From contig NZ_CP068439.1 of NCBI RefSeq assembly GCF_016757735.1, positions 620,001 to 684,000 of the forward strand: a stretch of 64,000 nt of DNA, read 5' to 3'. Both the position numbers and the translations under genes were made by a program. The notes under the pieces are model-generated. The model was not told where the DNA came from. It saw nothing but the letters and a program-made list of their open reading frames with translations, and made no database searches. Of the stretch, positions 1 to 10,155 are shown one piece after another (within the stretch, counting starts at the first letter, position 1; every line of letters begins with the position of its first letter). This stretch comes from Aequorivita iocasae (GTDB taxonomy: Bacteria > Bacteroidota > Bacteroidia > Flavobacteriales > Flavobacteriaceae).

Positions 1-37
1 TGGCAAGGTGGCGCTCTACCAACTGAGCTATTTTCGC
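1..37 (-). tRNA. tRNA-Gly (GCC), 5' part only
   Basis: Read on the minus strand, the sequence gives a 7-nt acceptor strand GCGAAAA, a D arm with AGCTCAGTTGGTAGAGC, and the start of the anticodon arm. Base 34 falls at position 4, so positions 4-2 read GCC, the glycine anticodon. The 3' half (T arm and acceptor 3' strand) lies outside the window. It is transcribed in the same direction as mutS, which ends about 100 bp away. Confidence 0.9.
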
Positions 38-135
38 AGAATATTTAATGAACGTCGCTTCACATTCAAAGCGGGAGCAAATTTAAAAATTTTACTTCAA
101 AAGCAAAGTCTTTTTTGATAAATTATTGCTGAAAT

Positions 136-2751
136 TTACTTTTTCAATTTAACCGAAGCATTCCGCTGTAACATCCGCCTAATTTCGTTCAATTTCATTA
201 AGGCCTCCACAGGTGTAAGTGTATCTATATCAATCTCTAATATTTCCTCACGAAGTTCTTCCAGCAATGGATCGTCCAGTTTAAAAAAGCTCAATTGCAT
301 TTCTTCTTTGGAAACAGCCTTCATTTCTTCGGTCAGTTCTTCGGAAGCGTGGCTTTTTTCGAGTCTTTTCAAAATTTTATTTGCGCGTTGAAGAACGGCT
401 TGCGGCATTCCCGCCATTTTTGCAACGTGAATTCCAAAACTGTGGTGGCTTCCTCCGGGAACCAATTTCCGAAGAAAAAGAACATTATCCTTCAATTCCT
501 TAACCGAAACATTGTAATTTTTTATCCGCGGAAAAGTTTCCGTCATTTCGTTCAACTCGTGATAATGGGTCGCAAACAACGTTTTTGCTTTGGAAGGGTG
601 CTCGTGAAGATATTCGCTAATTGCCCACGCAATGGAAATTCCATCGTACGTGCTTGTTCCCCGGCCAATTTCATCCAAAAGAATCAAACTCCGCTCCGAA
701 AGATTGTTCAGAATACTCGCCGTCTCGTTCATCTCCACCATAAAAGTAGATTCGCCCATCGAAATATTATCGCTTGCGCCTACTCGGGTAAAAATCTTGT
801 CCACACAACCCATTCGCACTGCCGAAGCCGGAACAAAACTTCCCATCTGCGCCAATAGAACAATCAGGGCCGTTTGCCGAAGAATAGCAGATTTCCCGCT
901 CATATTCGGCCCGGTTATCATAATAACTTGCTGGTTTTCGCGGTCAAGGAAAACATCGTTCGCAATATAAGGTGCGTCTGGCGGAAGTTGTTTCTCAATT
1001 ACCGGATGGCGCCCTTCTTTTATATCCAAATCAAAAGTTTCGTCTAAAAGCGGGCGCGTGTAATTTGCTTCTTTCGCTTGCGTTGCGAAAGAACAAAGAC
1101 AATCCATTTGCGCAATCAATGCCGCATTTTGCTGCACCGAACCTATAAACTGAAGCATCCAATCCACCAATTTTGAAAAAATTTCCTGCTCCAAAGCGAG
1201 AATCTTTTCCTCGGCGCCAAGGATTTTTGTTTCGTACTCTTTTAATTCTTCGGTAATATATCTTTCGGCGCTAACCAATGTTTGTTTACGGATCCATTCC
1301 GGCGGAACTTTGTCCTTGTGGGTGTTTCGAACTTCTATGTAATATCCAAAAACATTGTTAGAAGCTATTTTAAGTGAAGAAATCCCGGTGCGCTTGGTTT
1401 CGCGTTCAAGCATTTCATCAAGATATTCCTTTCCGTTTGCTGAAATATTCCGCAATTCGTCCAGAGTTTCTGAAAAACCCTCGGCGATTGAATTTCCTTT
1501 CAGAATATTTACCGGAGCTTCCTCAAAAAGTGTTTCCTTTATTTTATTACGAAGCAATTCCAAATCGTGCAATTGTTCGCCAATAATTTTCAACGATTCG
1601 TTTTTGGAATTCAGCGCCAAAACTTTTATGGGAACAACTGCTTCCAAAGAATTTTTAAGTTGGATAACCTCTCGCGGATTCACTTTGCCCGTTGCCACTT
1701 TTGAAATCAATCGTTCCAAATCGCCGATGCGTTTGGTGTATTGTTGGATTTTTTCTAGAGTAATCGGGTTGTCGAGCAAAAAGCTTACAACTTCGTGACG
1801 GCGGTTTATTTTTTCGGTATTTATCAAAGGAAGCGCCATCCACCGCTTCAAAAGCCGCCCGCCCATAGGCGAAATGGTTTTATCAATGACATCCAAAAGC
1901 GTAACCGCGTTCTGCTGATTGGAATGGTACAGTTCCAAATTGCGGATGGTAAAACGGTCCATCCACACGTATTCATCTTCCGCAATACGCGCCAATTTCG
2001 AAATATGTTGCAATTTTGTGTGGCGTGTTTCACTTAAATAATGAAGTGCAGCGCCTGCAGCGATTATGCCTTCTTCCAAATGATCTACGCCAAAACCTTT
2101 TAAATTTTTAACGTCGAAATGTTTTGTAAGCGTTTCAAACGAATAATCGCTTTGGAAAATCCAATCTTCGAGATGGAAAACGTGATAATTATTTCCAAAA
2201 GTTTCAGAAAAAAGTTTTCGTTTCTGTTTTGAAAAAAGCACTTCGGAAGGGTTAAAATTCTGAAGCAATTTATCAACATATTCCGCTGAACCTTCCGAAA
2301 CCAAAAACTCGCCCGTGGAAACATCCAAAAAAGAAACACCTAAATTCTTCGACCCAAAGTGTACAGCAGCCAAAAAATTGTTCGATTTTGATTGCAAGAT
2401 ATCATCATTAAAAGCAACCCCAGGTGTAACCAGTTCCGTAACGCCACGCTTTACGATTGTTTTGGTCATTTTTGGATCTTCCAATTGGTCGCAAATAGCA
2501 ACCCGGCAACCCGCCATAACCAGTTTTGGCAAATAGGTATTCAAGGAATGGTGCGGGAAACCGGCAAGCTCAGTCCTATCGCCACCGTTGTTACGATGTG
2601 TGAGCGTAATATTTAAAATTCCCGCCGCACGCACGGCATCTTCTCCAAAAGTTTCGTAAAAATCACCCACACGGAACAGCAGCAAAGCATCGGGATACTT
2701 AGCTTTTATAGTATTGTACTGCTTCATTAACGGGGTTTCCTTCTTCGCCAT
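136..2751 (-). CDS. mutS: DNA mismatch repair protein MutS
   Basis: Recognises base mismatches and small loops and starts methyl-independent or MutL-dependent repair in the cytoplasm. The 871 residues match full-length MutS1. The N-terminal mismatch-reading motif GDFYETF has the Phe-x-Glu pair at F31 and E33. The Walker A motif GPNMSGKS is near residue 611, followed by the Walker B stretch [16 protein letters not shown]. The tail holds QLSFF, which resembles a sliding-clamp binding peptide (QLxLF), and a short helical segment like the MutS oligomerisation domain. The start is the ATG at 2751. A second, membrane-bound MutS-family ATPase lies at 23094-24866, but only this one has the mismatch-binding N-terminus. 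Confidence 0.97.
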   Translation of the reverse strand: MAKKETPLMKQYNTIKAKYPDALLLFRVGDFYETFGEDAVRAAGILNITLTHRNNGGDRTELAGFPHHSLNTYLPKLVMAGCRVAICDQLEDPKMTKTIVKRGVTELVTPGVAFNDDILQSKSNNFLAAVHFGSKNLGVSFLDVSTGEFLVSEGSAEYVDKLLQNFNPSEVLFSKQKRKLFSETFGNNYHVFHLEDWIFQSDYSFETLTKHFDVKNLKGFGVDHLEEGIIAAGAALHYLSETRHTKLQHISKLARIAEDEYVWMDRFTIRNLELYHSNQQNAVTLLDVIDKTISPMGGRLLKRWMALPLINTEKINRRHEVVSFLLDNPITLEKIQQYTKRIGDLERLISKVATGKVNPREVIQLKNSLEAVVPIKVLALNSKNESLKIIGEQLHDLELLRNKIKETLFEEAPVNILKGNSIAEGFSETLDELRNISANGKEYLDEMLERETKRTGISSLKIASNNVFGYYIEVRNTHKDKVPPEWIRKQTLVSAERYITEELKEYETKILGAEEKILALEQEIFSKLVDWMLQFIGSVQQNAALIAQMDCLCSFATQAKEANYTRPLLDETFDLDIKEGRHPVIEKQLPPDAPYIANDVFLDRENQQVIMITGPNMSGKSAILRQTALIVLLAQMGSFVPASAVRMGCVDKIFTRVGASDNISMGESTFMVEMNETASILNNLSERSLILLDEIGRGTSTYDGISIAWAISEYLHEHPSKAKTLFATHYHELNEMTETFPRIKNYNVSVKELKDNVLFLRKLVPGGSHHSFGIHVAKMAGMPQAVLQRANKILKRLEKSHASEELTEEMKAVSKEEMQLSFFKLDDPLLEELREEILEIDIDTLTPVEALMKLNEIRRMLQRNASVKLKK

Positions 2752-2869
2752 AAGTCAAAAAAATCTTTAATCGATAAATGTAACTAAAATGCTGTTTTCT
2801 TTAAAATGAAGTGATTAGGATTTATTGGGTTTTATCAACAATTCGCTTCAACTTTTGCCACCGAACGAT

Positions 2870-2877
2870 TAACTTTG
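2870..2877 (+). promoter_or_regulatory. -7 box TAACTTTG of the RNA methyltransferase gene
   Basis: A perfect match to the Bacteroidota -7 consensus TAnnTTTG ends six bases before the ATG at 2884. Transcription would start at or within a few bases of the start codon. No TTG -33 box is visible at the usual 17-23 bp spacing, so this rests on the -7 element alone. Confidence 0.5.
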
Positions 2878-2883
2878 CCGCCT

Positions 2884-3429
2884 ATGAAAAATCGAAAACT
2901 GAAAAACAGCGAATTGGACCGTATAAACCCCGAAGAATACAAAGCTTCGGAAAAAACGCCCCTTATAATCATCCTCGATAATATTCGCAGTTTAAATAAC
3001 ATCGGTTCTGTTTTTCGCACTGCGGATGCTTTTTTGGTAAAGAAAATCTATCTCTGCGGCATTACCGCAAAACCACCGCACAAAGACATCCAAAAAACCG
3101 CTCTTGGCGCAACGGAAAGCGTGGATTGGGAATATGCTGAAAACACACTCGATGTAGTTTCAAAACTAAAGCAGGAAGGTATTTTTGTAGCTTCTATTGA
3201 ACAGGCGGAGCTTTCCGTAAATTTGAATGATTTTTCAGTTCAAAATAATTTAACCTATGCAGTTGTTTTTGGAAACGAAGTGAAGGGAGTTCAACAAAAA
3301 GTAGTCAGTGCAAGCGATGCCGTGATTGAAATTCCACAGTTTGGGACGAAGCATTCACTTAATATTTCGGTAAGCGTGGGGGTGGTGGTTTGGGATCTTT
3401 TCACAAAACTGAAAAATAATAGCCTCTAA
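2884..3429 (+). CDS. SpoU/TrmH-family RNA 2'-O-ribose methyltransferase
   Basis: A predicted S-adenosylmethionine-dependent enzyme that methylates a ribose 2'-OH in tRNA or rRNA. All three SPOUT motifs are visible: NIRSLNNIGSVFRTADAF (motif 1), VVFGNEVKGV (motif 2) and IPQFGTKHSLNISVSVGVV (motif 3). The protein is about 181 residues, little more than the catalytic knot, without the N-terminal substrate-binding domain of RlmB-type enzymes. I chose the ATG at 2884 rather than the in-frame TTG at 2875, because the TTG lies inside the -7 promoter box. It is divergent from mutS and convergent with the UbiA gene, 8 bp away. The target nucleotide cannot be told from sequence. Confidence 0.9.
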   Translation: MKNRKLKNSELDRINPEEYKASEKTPLIIILDNIRSLNNIGSVFRTADAFLVKKIYLCGITAKPPHKDIQKTALGATESVDWEYAENTLDVVSKLKQEGIFVASIEQAELSVNLNDFSVQNNLTYAVVFGNEVKGVQQKVVSASDAVIEIPQFGTKHSLNISVSVGVVVWDLFTKLKNNSL

Positions 3430-3437
3430 TTTCAAAT

Positions 3438-4349
3438 CTAGGAAAAACGGCTTAACAGTAAATCTACATCTATTAACACAATACTAAAAACTCCGATGAC
3501 GATGGCAAACTTCAAAATATTGTGCAACACCATATAATGTATTTTGTTTTTTGAATACCACAAAACCGCGAGAAACACAGCTAGGCCGACGATACTTGCA
3601 TAAAAATAGTAGTCCATATAGCCTATTTCTTCCTTAAATTTTGTGATGAGCAAAATGATGGGCGCAAGCGTTAACATACTCAGCACAGTCAACATTCTTT
3701 TTGAAGTCTTTTCACCATAAACCACGGGAATAGTTTTATAGCCATGTGTTAAATCGCCTTTTAGGTTTTCGAGGTCCTTTACCAATTCGCGCATAGAAAT
3801 AAGCAAAAACAAAAAGGTAGCATGAACGAAAATAACCACGTCAAAATTTGCATAATGCACAAATATTGCAAAGAAGGGAACTACAGCCATAATGGCCGCA
3901 GTAATATTACCAATGAATGGATATTTTTTAAGCTTATGGGAATACAACCAAAGGAAAAATATATAAATTGAGAAGAATAACACTGCTCTAAAGGAAACAT
4001 AACTTGCAAAGATGACCGATAAAAAGTTGAGCACAAAATACGCCGAAAGCTTGGTGCGCTGGCTCACAAGTTTGTCCAGCATGGTTTTACGCGGACGGTT
4101 TATTAAATCCTTTTCGCTGTCATAAAAACTGTTTATAATGTATCCGCCGGCAATTGCTGAAGAAGATGCCAAAACGAGCATCAATAAATTTACATCAAAC
4201 AAAACCTGCCTCACAGGCAAATCAGACGCTAAAATATAAATACTAGTAAGGTATTGTGCAATAACAATAATTAGAATGTTATAGCCGCGAACCACAGAAA
4301 ACAAGCTGAAAAACTTTAGCAGGAAGAGTTTTTGTTTTCGGTTCAGCAT
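3438..4349 (-). CDS. UbiA-family prenyltransferase (GGGP geranylgeranyltransferase-like)
   Basis: An integral membrane prenyltransferase of 303 residues with eight or nine hydrophobic segments. The two Asp-rich motifs that bind Mg-diphosphate are visible: NSFYDSEKDLINRPRKT in the first half and DLENLKGDLTHGYKTIPVV in the second. Flavobacterial members next to mevalonate genes are usually annotated as geranylgeranylglycerol-phosphate geranylgeranyltransferase; that substrate is inferred from context and not shown by the sequence. It lies 49 bp downstream of mevalonate kinase on the same strand, so it is probably co-transcribed. The enzyme would consume the isoprenoid diphosphates that the pathway makes. 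Confidence 0.88.
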   Translation of the reverse strand: MLNRKQKLFLLKFFSLFSVVRGYNILIIVIAQYLTSIYILASDLPVRQVLFDVNLLMLVLASSSAIAGGYIINSFYDSEKDLINRPRKTMLDKLVSQRTKLSAYFVLNFLSVIFASYVSFRAVLFFSIYIFFLWLYSHKLKKYPFIGNITAAIMAVVPFFAIFVHYANFDVVIFVHATFLFLLISMRELVKDLENLKGDLTHGYKTIPVVYGEKTSKRMLTVLSMLTLAPIILLITKFKEEIGYMDYYFYASIVGLAVFLAVLWYSKNKIHYMVLHNILKFAIVIGVFSIVLIDVDLLLSRFS

Positions 4350-4398
4350 AAAATTTTAGGATTGAAGAAATCTAAGAGGAATTTCAGAAAAAGTATTC

Positions 4399-5337
4399 CT
4401 AAAAACTATAAACCACTTCCAGATTATAATCTTTCAATGCTTTGCGCGCTTCGTCAATATTCTCGGTGAAGCCAAGCATATAGCCACCACCGCCTGAACC
4501 GCATAATTTTAGGTAGTATGCATTGCTATCTATTCCCTTCTTCCACAGTTTGTGAAATTGTGCGGGAATCATAGGTTTAAAATTATCGAGCACTACTTTT
4601 GAGAGTTGCTTGATGTTTCCAAAAAGTGACTTTACGTCACCTTTTAAAAAATCATCAACACAGGCATCGGTATGTTTTACAAATTGGTCTTTCAGCATAT
4701 TGCGAAAACCTTCCTGTTTCATATTTTCCATAAAAATCTGGACCATCGGCGCGGTTTCGCCAGTACTGCCGCTGTCCAATAAAAACACGGCACCCTTTCC
4801 ATTTTCAGTTTGTGAAGGTATTCCAGCCGGCTCAATATTATCCTTGGAATTGATCAAAATGGGAAGGCTCAAATAACTATTCAAAGGGTCTAGACCTGAA
4901 GATTTTCCGTGGAAAAAAGATTCCATTTCGGCAAAAATAGCTTTTAAGGAAAGTAACTTTTCCCGTGTTAAGTTTTCAAGCACGGTAATCTTATTATTGG
5001 CATATTTATCATAAATAGCCGCCACCAAAGCGCCACTGCTACCCACTCCGTACCCTTGGGGAATACTACTGTCAAAATACAATCCGGCTTCAACATCCTT
5101 TTTTAAGGATTCCATATCAAAGGTAACCAAGTTTGGGTCTTCCTTTTGAAGCGTTTCCAAATATTCAGCAAAGCGTTTTAAACTCGCATTTGATTTGTGG
5201 GTAGAAACAGTGTGGTGTTTATCAATTTTTAGCGCACCATTGTAAAAATTGTACGGAATTGATAATCCTTTGGAATCTTTAATGATTCCATATTCACCGA
5301 AAAGTAAAATTTTTGAGTAAAAGAGGGGGCCGCGCAT
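4399..5337 (-). CDS. GHMP kinase, probable mevalonate kinase
   Basis: Phosphorylates mevalonate in the isoprenoid pathway (predicted). GHMP features are present: the ATP-binding glycine-rich loop GYGVGSSGALVAA, the substrate/catalytic motif HGKSSGLDPLNSY typical of mevalonate kinases, and the C-terminal motif LCGSGGGGYMLGF. The reading frame is open to 5445, but I start at the ATG at 5337 (MRGPLFYSKILLFGEYG). The protein then begins with the canonical first strand, is 312 residues long, and a -7 box sits upstream at 5391-5398. The extra 36 residues of the longer frame would be read from upstream of that promoter. Neighbours are the UbiA prenyltransferase downstream and, beyond the CHAT gene, diphosphomevalonate decarboxylase. 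Confidence 0.88.
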   Translation of the reverse strand: MRGPLFYSKILLFGEYGIIKDSKGLSIPYNFYNGALKIDKHHTVSTHKSNASLKRFAEYLETLQKEDPNLVTFDMESLKKDVEAGLYFDSSIPQGYGVGSSGALVAAIYDKYANNKITVLENLTREKLLSLKAIFAEMESFFHGKSSGLDPLNSYLSLPILINSKDNIEPAGIPSQTENGKGAVFLLDSGSTGETAPMVQIFMENMKQEGFRNMLKDQFVKHTDACVDDFLKGDVKSLFGNIKQLSKVVLDNFKPMIPAQFHKLWKKGIDSNAYYLKLCGSGGGGYMLGFTENIDEARKALKDYNLEVVYSF

Positions 5338-5658
5338 AAATTGTGTTGTTATAGCTATAAAAATACAGATTTTAATTCTGAAATCCGCGACAAAGATAAC
5401 CATTTTCGCAATTATGTTTTCAGAAATATATGTGAACATATCCATCTATAAACCTTCCCAATTTGCTGTATATAAGTTTTGTAAAATTATATTTAGGTTT
5501 TTTTGAGTACTTTTTTAGACTAATGCGGCTTTTTCCAAATGTGTCTTTTTAGGAATCTGGAAAATTTTTAAAACCCAAAATAATTTGAAGAAAAATTATT
5601 TGTATCTTTCATAACATTATCCCCCGGAATTAATTTAATTATTTGGAAATTCTAAATT
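5338..5658. other. Intergenic region between mevalonate kinase and CHAT gene
   Basis: A divergent intergenic stretch of about 320 bp. It carries the -7 box for mevalonate kinase (5391-5398, minus strand). Near 5603-5610 on the plus strand TATCTTTC, one base off the -7 consensus, is a possible CHAT promoter, but the nearest TTG lies only 15 bp upstream. No RNA gene or repeat is visible. Confidence 0.4.
5391..5398 (-). promoter_or_regulatory. -7 box TATCTTTG upstream of mevalonate kinase
   Basis: A perfect TAnnTTTG match on the minus strand, about 54 bp upstream of the chosen ATG at 5337. It supports that start over the longer open frame reaching 5445. No clear -33 TTG at standard spacing. Confidence 0.4.
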
Positions 5659-8600
5659 ATGATAAATAAAAACCGGAGATTTGCCTTTGCCTTTCCACTA
5701 CTGTTTCTTTTCACATTTTTTCTTGGGTTTACACAGGAAAAAAACACAACAGTAAAAAAAATCCAAACCCTTATTGAACAGGATTCCTTGGCAGCAGCAC
5801 GTACCGAAGTAGCAAAAAGCATTGCTTTCTATAAAGCCGAAAAAAAATACGATAGCCTCTATAGCTACATTCAGTTTGAAGGAAGTTTTAAATTGAACAA
5901 CGGCAACAAAAATCTTGCTGTTAAAAAAGCCGAAAATCTTACAGAAGAAATAAAAAGACACGCCAGTCCACATTATATAGTGGAAGCCATAACCGAACTG
6001 GGCTGGATATACGATGATGCGGGCAAGCACGAAGAGGCATACAAACTACTTAAAACTGCAATTCCCTTTGCCCAAAAAAACACAGAACCCAATAACACCG
6101 ATCGGGCAGGCCTTGAATACCGCCAGGGATTTTACGCATCAAAACTGGGCGATTTTCCATTGGCAAAATCACATTACCTTAAAGCCTTAAAATTATTGAT
6201 AAAAACAGGTCAGCAAGATTATGTGTTTTACAACCAAATCTATAATGCGCTTGGCGGAATGATGTGGCAGGAAGCAAAACTGGACAGCGCCAAATATTAT
6301 TTTCAGGAAGCCGTGAATGTTCTCGAAAAAACAGATGAAACCGATATAATGAATCGGTATTACCGTCCCGCATTAGTAAAGATGAACCTTGCCGTGCTGT
6401 GGAATGCTTTGGGAAAAAATCAAGAAGCCATCGCCATTTCAGAAGAATCAATCGAAGGGTTTCAAGAATATATAAACCGTTCTACCGATGAAGCCCGTAC
6501 TTATAAGGCAAAAAACCATCAATTCATAGTCATTGATAATATGGCCACTTTCTACAATACGCTAGGGGAACATTCGCGCGCCCAGGAATTAATCGAGTAT
6601 TCTTTTGAACAAAAGAAAAAACTTTTTGAGGAAAACGATATTAATATTATCATTTCAAACATCATTCTTGCGGAAGCAAAAACAGCCAGCCGTGATTTTG
6701 AAGGTGCCGCCAAAAATGCCGATACCGCCTTACTACTCTTAAAAAGTAGCGGCAGCGCAGATTTGTATTGGGAAGCAGCAGCCCTTTCTACCCGAGCCAC
6801 TATTTATGAGCACGAGGAAGATGTAGATAACGCCGCCCTTTTTTATGAAAAGGCTAGAATAGTCTATCAAAAAACGATGGGCACTACCTATACCAAAGAT
6901 TTTTTAGACAATATTATGGAATATTCCCTATTTGCCGCTAAAAACGGAAAAAAGGAAAAAGCCCTCGCGTTGGCCAATGAAACTTATAATTTTACCCATA
7001 ACGGAGATTTCAAAAACACACTACAAGAGTTTTACCACACCGTAAACCTCGCACAGGTATATTACCATTTAAAGGAGTATGCAGAAGCAGAAAAATATAG
7101 TGATGAAGCACTCCGCTTCAACGTTTTAGATAAAGGCGGAAAAATAAGCACAACAGATTCCATCCTTACCCAATACAGAAAGCCACAAGCTTTGCTGATA
7201 AATGCAGCATCAAAATACTATTTGGCAGAAAACAAAAATCCTTTTCTCTTAAAAGAACTTTTGCAGCAAATTGAAGAAGGAATTTCCATCCTGGACCAAC
7301 GCAAAAAAATAATTACCAACCACGAAGATGTAACGCTTCTAATAACCGAAAATGAGGAACTTTTAACTTTTGCCGAAAAATTACGGCTGGAACTCTATGA
7401 AACCACTAAAAATCCACTGTATTTAGATAAGCTTATCGCCCTTCACGAATCCAGTATCTACAACCGTATCCGTTCGCGACTAAACCTTCGGGATAACGTT
7501 CGTTTTCAGCACATTCCAACACAGGTATTAGAGCGCGAAAGCACCCTAAAAGACCAAATGAGGTCTTCTTTAAATGATTCGGAAAACGGCAGCCTCTACT
7601 CCTTTTTTGAAGCTTCTGAAAACTGGGAAAGCTTTTTGGATTCGCTCAAGCAACATTTTCCTAAATACTATAAAATGCGCTATGCCACGTTGGAGGAATC
7701 ACTGACCGATCTTCAACAAAAAATTCCAGAGAATACAACCGTTGTGCGGTATATTTTTATTGAAGATCAACTGTATGCTTTTGTTGTTTCTCCCTCAATA
7801 AAAAAAATGGTGCGTTTAAATTATACTTCGGTCAAAAACCACATATCAAAAATAAAAAATGATGAGTTTTCCGTTGAAAAAACCAGACCGTTACTCTATG
7901 AACTATATAGGGCGCTCTGGTTTCCTCTGGAAAAATACGTGTTTAGTCATAAAGTAGTAATCGTGCCTGACAGAGAACTTTTCAACTTAAGTTTTGAAAC
8001 GCTTACGCCCAAACCGATAAAGAATTTTCAAGAAATGGCCACAAACAGTCTTTTGGCAAAATATGATATATCATACAATTTCAGTTTGTTGCTCTATAAG
8101 GACCAAGGCAAGGTAGCGGATTACTCTTCCGATTTTATTGCCTTTGCCCCCGGCTTCAACAAAAAGATGAAAGAGGAATACCAACTGGCTATAAAAGATT
8201 CGGTAAAGCTGGATAAAACCTATCTTACCCTTTTGCCCCAACCCTTTAGCGAGGAATTGGTAAAACAGTATTCCAAAATTTTCAACGGCCGTTATTTTGT
8301 AAATGAAAACGCAAGCAAGGATTTATTCATTAAACAAGCTAAAGAACATAAAATAATCCACATAGGCACCCACGCAGAAAGCAACAATATTAGTCCAGAG
8401 TTGAGCAGACTTATTTTCGCAAAAAAGACCGAAGTCAAAGAAAGTTATGATGAAAACTCATTGTATTCCTATGAAATTTACAACATAAATCTTTCGTCAA
8501 ACCTTGCCATTCTCACTGCCTGTGAGACTGGCAAACCCACCTATCAAGCCGGTGAAGGAATGATATCATTAGCACACGCCTTTAATTATGCCGGAAGCGA

Positions 8601-8907
8601 AAGCATCTTGACCAGTCTTTGGGAAATAGATGAAGAATCCAGCGCAAAAATTGTAAAGTTATTTTATGATAATCTTTCCGAAGGGATACCAAAAGACGAA
8701 GCACTGCGCAAAGCTAAACTACGCTATATTGAAACTGCGGAAGGGCGTACTGCAGCACCACAATATTGGGCAGGACTCGTTCTTATTGGCGATACCGCCT
8801 CCATAGATTTAAAAACTGGTGCTGCTTGGTGGTGGTATTTGTTGGCTGGAATTGTAGCTCTTGGACTTGTAATGCTTATTGGCAATAAAAAGGAAAAGAC
8901 GGTTTAA
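5659..8907 (+). CDS. TPR-CHAT domain protein (caspase-like fold), exported and membrane-anchored
   Basis: 1082 residues. An N-terminal hydrophobic signal (residues 8-24) is followed by about 600 residues of tetratricopeptide-type helices (paired motifs such as ELGWIYDDAGKHEEAYKLL), then a C-terminal CHAT domain (about 680-1040). The His/Cys dyad of CHAT peptidases is intact: IIHIGTHAE and LAILTACETG, followed by the typical AGEGMISLAHAF and SILTSLWEID. A membrane segment lies near 1055-1075 with a short basic tail, so the bulk is predicted to be periplasmic. CHAT proteins include separase-like and Craspase-type proteases, but many TPR-CHAT proteins of Bacteroidota have no known substrate. It is flanked by mevalonate genes on the other strand, and its stop overlaps that of the decarboxylase by 4 bp. 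No obvious partner protease substrate lies next to it. Confidence 0.88.
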   Translation: MINKNRRFAFAFPLLFLFTFFLGFTQEKNTTVKKIQTLIEQDSLAAARTEVAKSIAFYKAEKKYDSLYSYIQFEGSFKLNNGNKNLAVKKAENLTEEIKRHASPHYIVEAITELGWIYDDAGKHEEAYKLLKTAIPFAQKNTEPNNTDRAGLEYRQGFYASKLGDFPLAKSHYLKALKLLIKTGQQDYVFYNQIYNALGGMMWQEAKLDSAKYYFQEAVNVLEKTDETDIMNRYYRPALVKMNLAVLWNALGKNQEAIAISEESIEGFQEYINRSTDEARTYKAKNHQFIVIDNMATFYNTLGEHSRAQELIEYSFEQKKKLFEENDINIIISNIILAEAKTASRDFEGAAKNADTALLLLKSSGSADLYWEAAALSTRATIYEHEEDVDNAALFYEKARIVYQKTMGTTYTKDFLDNIMEYSLFAAKNGKKEKALALANETYNFTHNGDFKNTLQEFYHTVNLAQVYYHLKEYAEAEKYSDEALRFNVLDKGGKISTTDSILTQYRKPQALLINAASKYYLAENKNPFLLKELLQQIEEGISILDQRKKIITNHEDVTLLITENEELLTFAEKLRLELYETTKNPLYLDKLIALHESSIYNRIRSRLNLRDNVRFQHIPTQVLERESTLKDQMRSSLNDSENGSLYSFFEASENWESFLDSLKQHFPKYYKMRYATLEESLTDLQQKIPENTTVVRYIFIEDQLYAFVVSPSIKKMVRLNYTSVKNHISKIKNDEFSVEKTRPLLYELYRALWFPLEKYVFSHKVVIVPDRELFNLSFETLTPKPIKNFQEMATNSLLAKYDISYNFSLLLYKDQGKVADYSSDFIAFAPGFNKKMKEEYQLAIKDSVKLDKTYLTLLPQPFSEELVKQYSKIFNGRYFVNENASKDLFIKQAKEHKIIHIGTHAESNNISPELSRLIFAKKTEVKESYDENSLYSYEIYNINLSSNLAILTACETGKPTYQAGEGMISLAHAFNYAGSESILTSLWEIDEESSAKIVKLFYDNLSEGIPKDEALRKAKLRYIETAEGRTAAPQYWAGLVLIGDTASIDLKTGAAWWWYLLAGIVALGLVMLIGNKKEKTV

Positions 8908-9986
8908 CGCTGGATATTGATAGCCCCCAAACCAACCTCATCTTCAATAAACTCTCCGTTTTTGCAATACTGCGAGAGTTCCTTTTTAATGAATTGCAAG
9001 ACGGTATCTTTTTCAACTTTTGGATAAAGTACGTGCACATTGGCACCGGCATCCAGTGTAAAGCAAAGGTTGCTATTGGTTTCTTTGCGAAATTTCCAAA
9101 TGCAATTTATTATTTCCAGAGTGTTCGGTTTCATCAATATAAAATATGGCATAGAGGTCATCATCATGGCGTGTAGCGACAAAGCCTCGTGTTCCACTAT
9201 TTTAATAAATTCTGTAAGATCGCCACTTGTAAAAACTGGAAGTAATTTGGAAAGATTTTCCTTTGCCTGCCGAAAGCGCTGTTCAGCAAAATGGTGATCC
9301 ACCATCAAATTATGACCCACGGTGCTACTTACCTGTTTTTCGCCTTTATCCACTAAAAGAATAGTATCTTGATAACCGCTAAAATTTTGATGGATCTCAA
9401 AAGGATATTGTGTTCCAAAACAGTTGTTGCTACCCTCAATTTCTGTATGTTCACCCCATACAATCAAAGGCCCCTCTACACTTCGGCAAGCGCTCCCAGA
9501 ACCTAATCGGGCAAGAAAGGAAGCTTTTTCATTAAAATAAGAAGCGGTAATATCTGGCTGCATTTGGCGCTCCATGTCCATCAAGCAAAGTGCCAATGCA
9601 CTCATCCCACTAGCAGAAGAGGCAATCCCGCTACTATGTGGAAAACTGTTTGTGGTTTCAATTTTAAATTTGAAATCATTCAAAAATGGCAAATACACCA
9701 CTACCCTTTCAAAAAACTTTTGAATCTTCGGCTCAAAGGAAGTTTCCCTGTTCCCATCGAGAAAAACCTCAAACTCAAACCCGTCAGTTTGTTTCTTTTC
9801 ATAATTAAGAAGAGTTCGGGTATGGCAGTTTTTCAAGGTAAAACTGATGGATGGGTTCAGTGGCATTTGCTCCCCATATTTACCCCAATATTTCACCAAG
9901 GCAATATTGCTCGGCGATTGCCACCCAACTGTTCCAATAGTCAAACTTTGGGAGTAATTGCAAACTATAAACCTGTGTTGCGGCAT
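8904..9986 (-). CDS. mvaD: Diphosphomevalonate decarboxylase
   Basis: Catalyses the ATP-dependent decarboxylation of diphosphomevalonate to isopentenyl diphosphate. The signature N-terminus SPSNIALVKYWGKYGEQMP, the GHMP ATP loop HSSGIASSASGMSALAL and the C-terminal LDAGANVHVLYP are clear. The frame stays open up to 10127, but the first 47 residues have no family character. The ATG at 9986 gives 360 residues, and a -7 box lies just upstream at 10005-10012. The stop overlaps the CHAT stop in a shared TTAA. With mevalonate kinase and the UbiA enzyme it forms an isoprenoid gene neighbourhood. Confidence 0.92.
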   Translation of the reverse strand: MPQHRFIVCNYSQSLTIGTVGWQSPSNIALVKYWGKYGEQMPLNPSISFTLKNCHTRTLLNYEKKQTDGFEFEVFLDGNRETSFEPKIQKFFERVVVYLPFLNDFKFKIETTNSFPHSSGIASSASGMSALALCLMDMERQMQPDITASYFNEKASFLARLGSGSACRSVEGPLIVWGEHTEIEGSNNCFGTQYPFEIHQNFSGYQDTILLVDKGEKQVSSTVGHNLMVDHHFAEQRFRQAKENLSKLLPVFTSGDLTEFIKIVEHEALSLHAMMMTSMPYFILMKPNTLEIINCIWKFRKETNSNLCFTLDAGANVHVLYPKVEKDTVLQFIKKELSQYCKNGEFIEDEVGLGAINIQR

Positions 9987-10004
9987 AGTGATAGGGATAG
10001 ATAA

Positions 10005-10012
10005 CAAAGGTA
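10005..10012 (-). promoter_or_regulatory. -7 box TACCTTTG of mvaD
   Basis: A TAnnTTTG match on the minus strand, 18 bp upstream of the ATG at 9986. It would give a leader of roughly 12 nt and decides for the shorter protein. Confidence 0.45.
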
Positions 10013-10155
10013 AAACAAAATTACTTGTAATGAAAGTGATGACATAGCAAGAGCTGTTTCGATAAAGATATGTGCATACTAGAGAAGGATCTACCTTTTT
10101 AAGGATTATAAAAGAATAATTCCTCAATAGCTTGTAAGGTTGAACATCAACCGGG

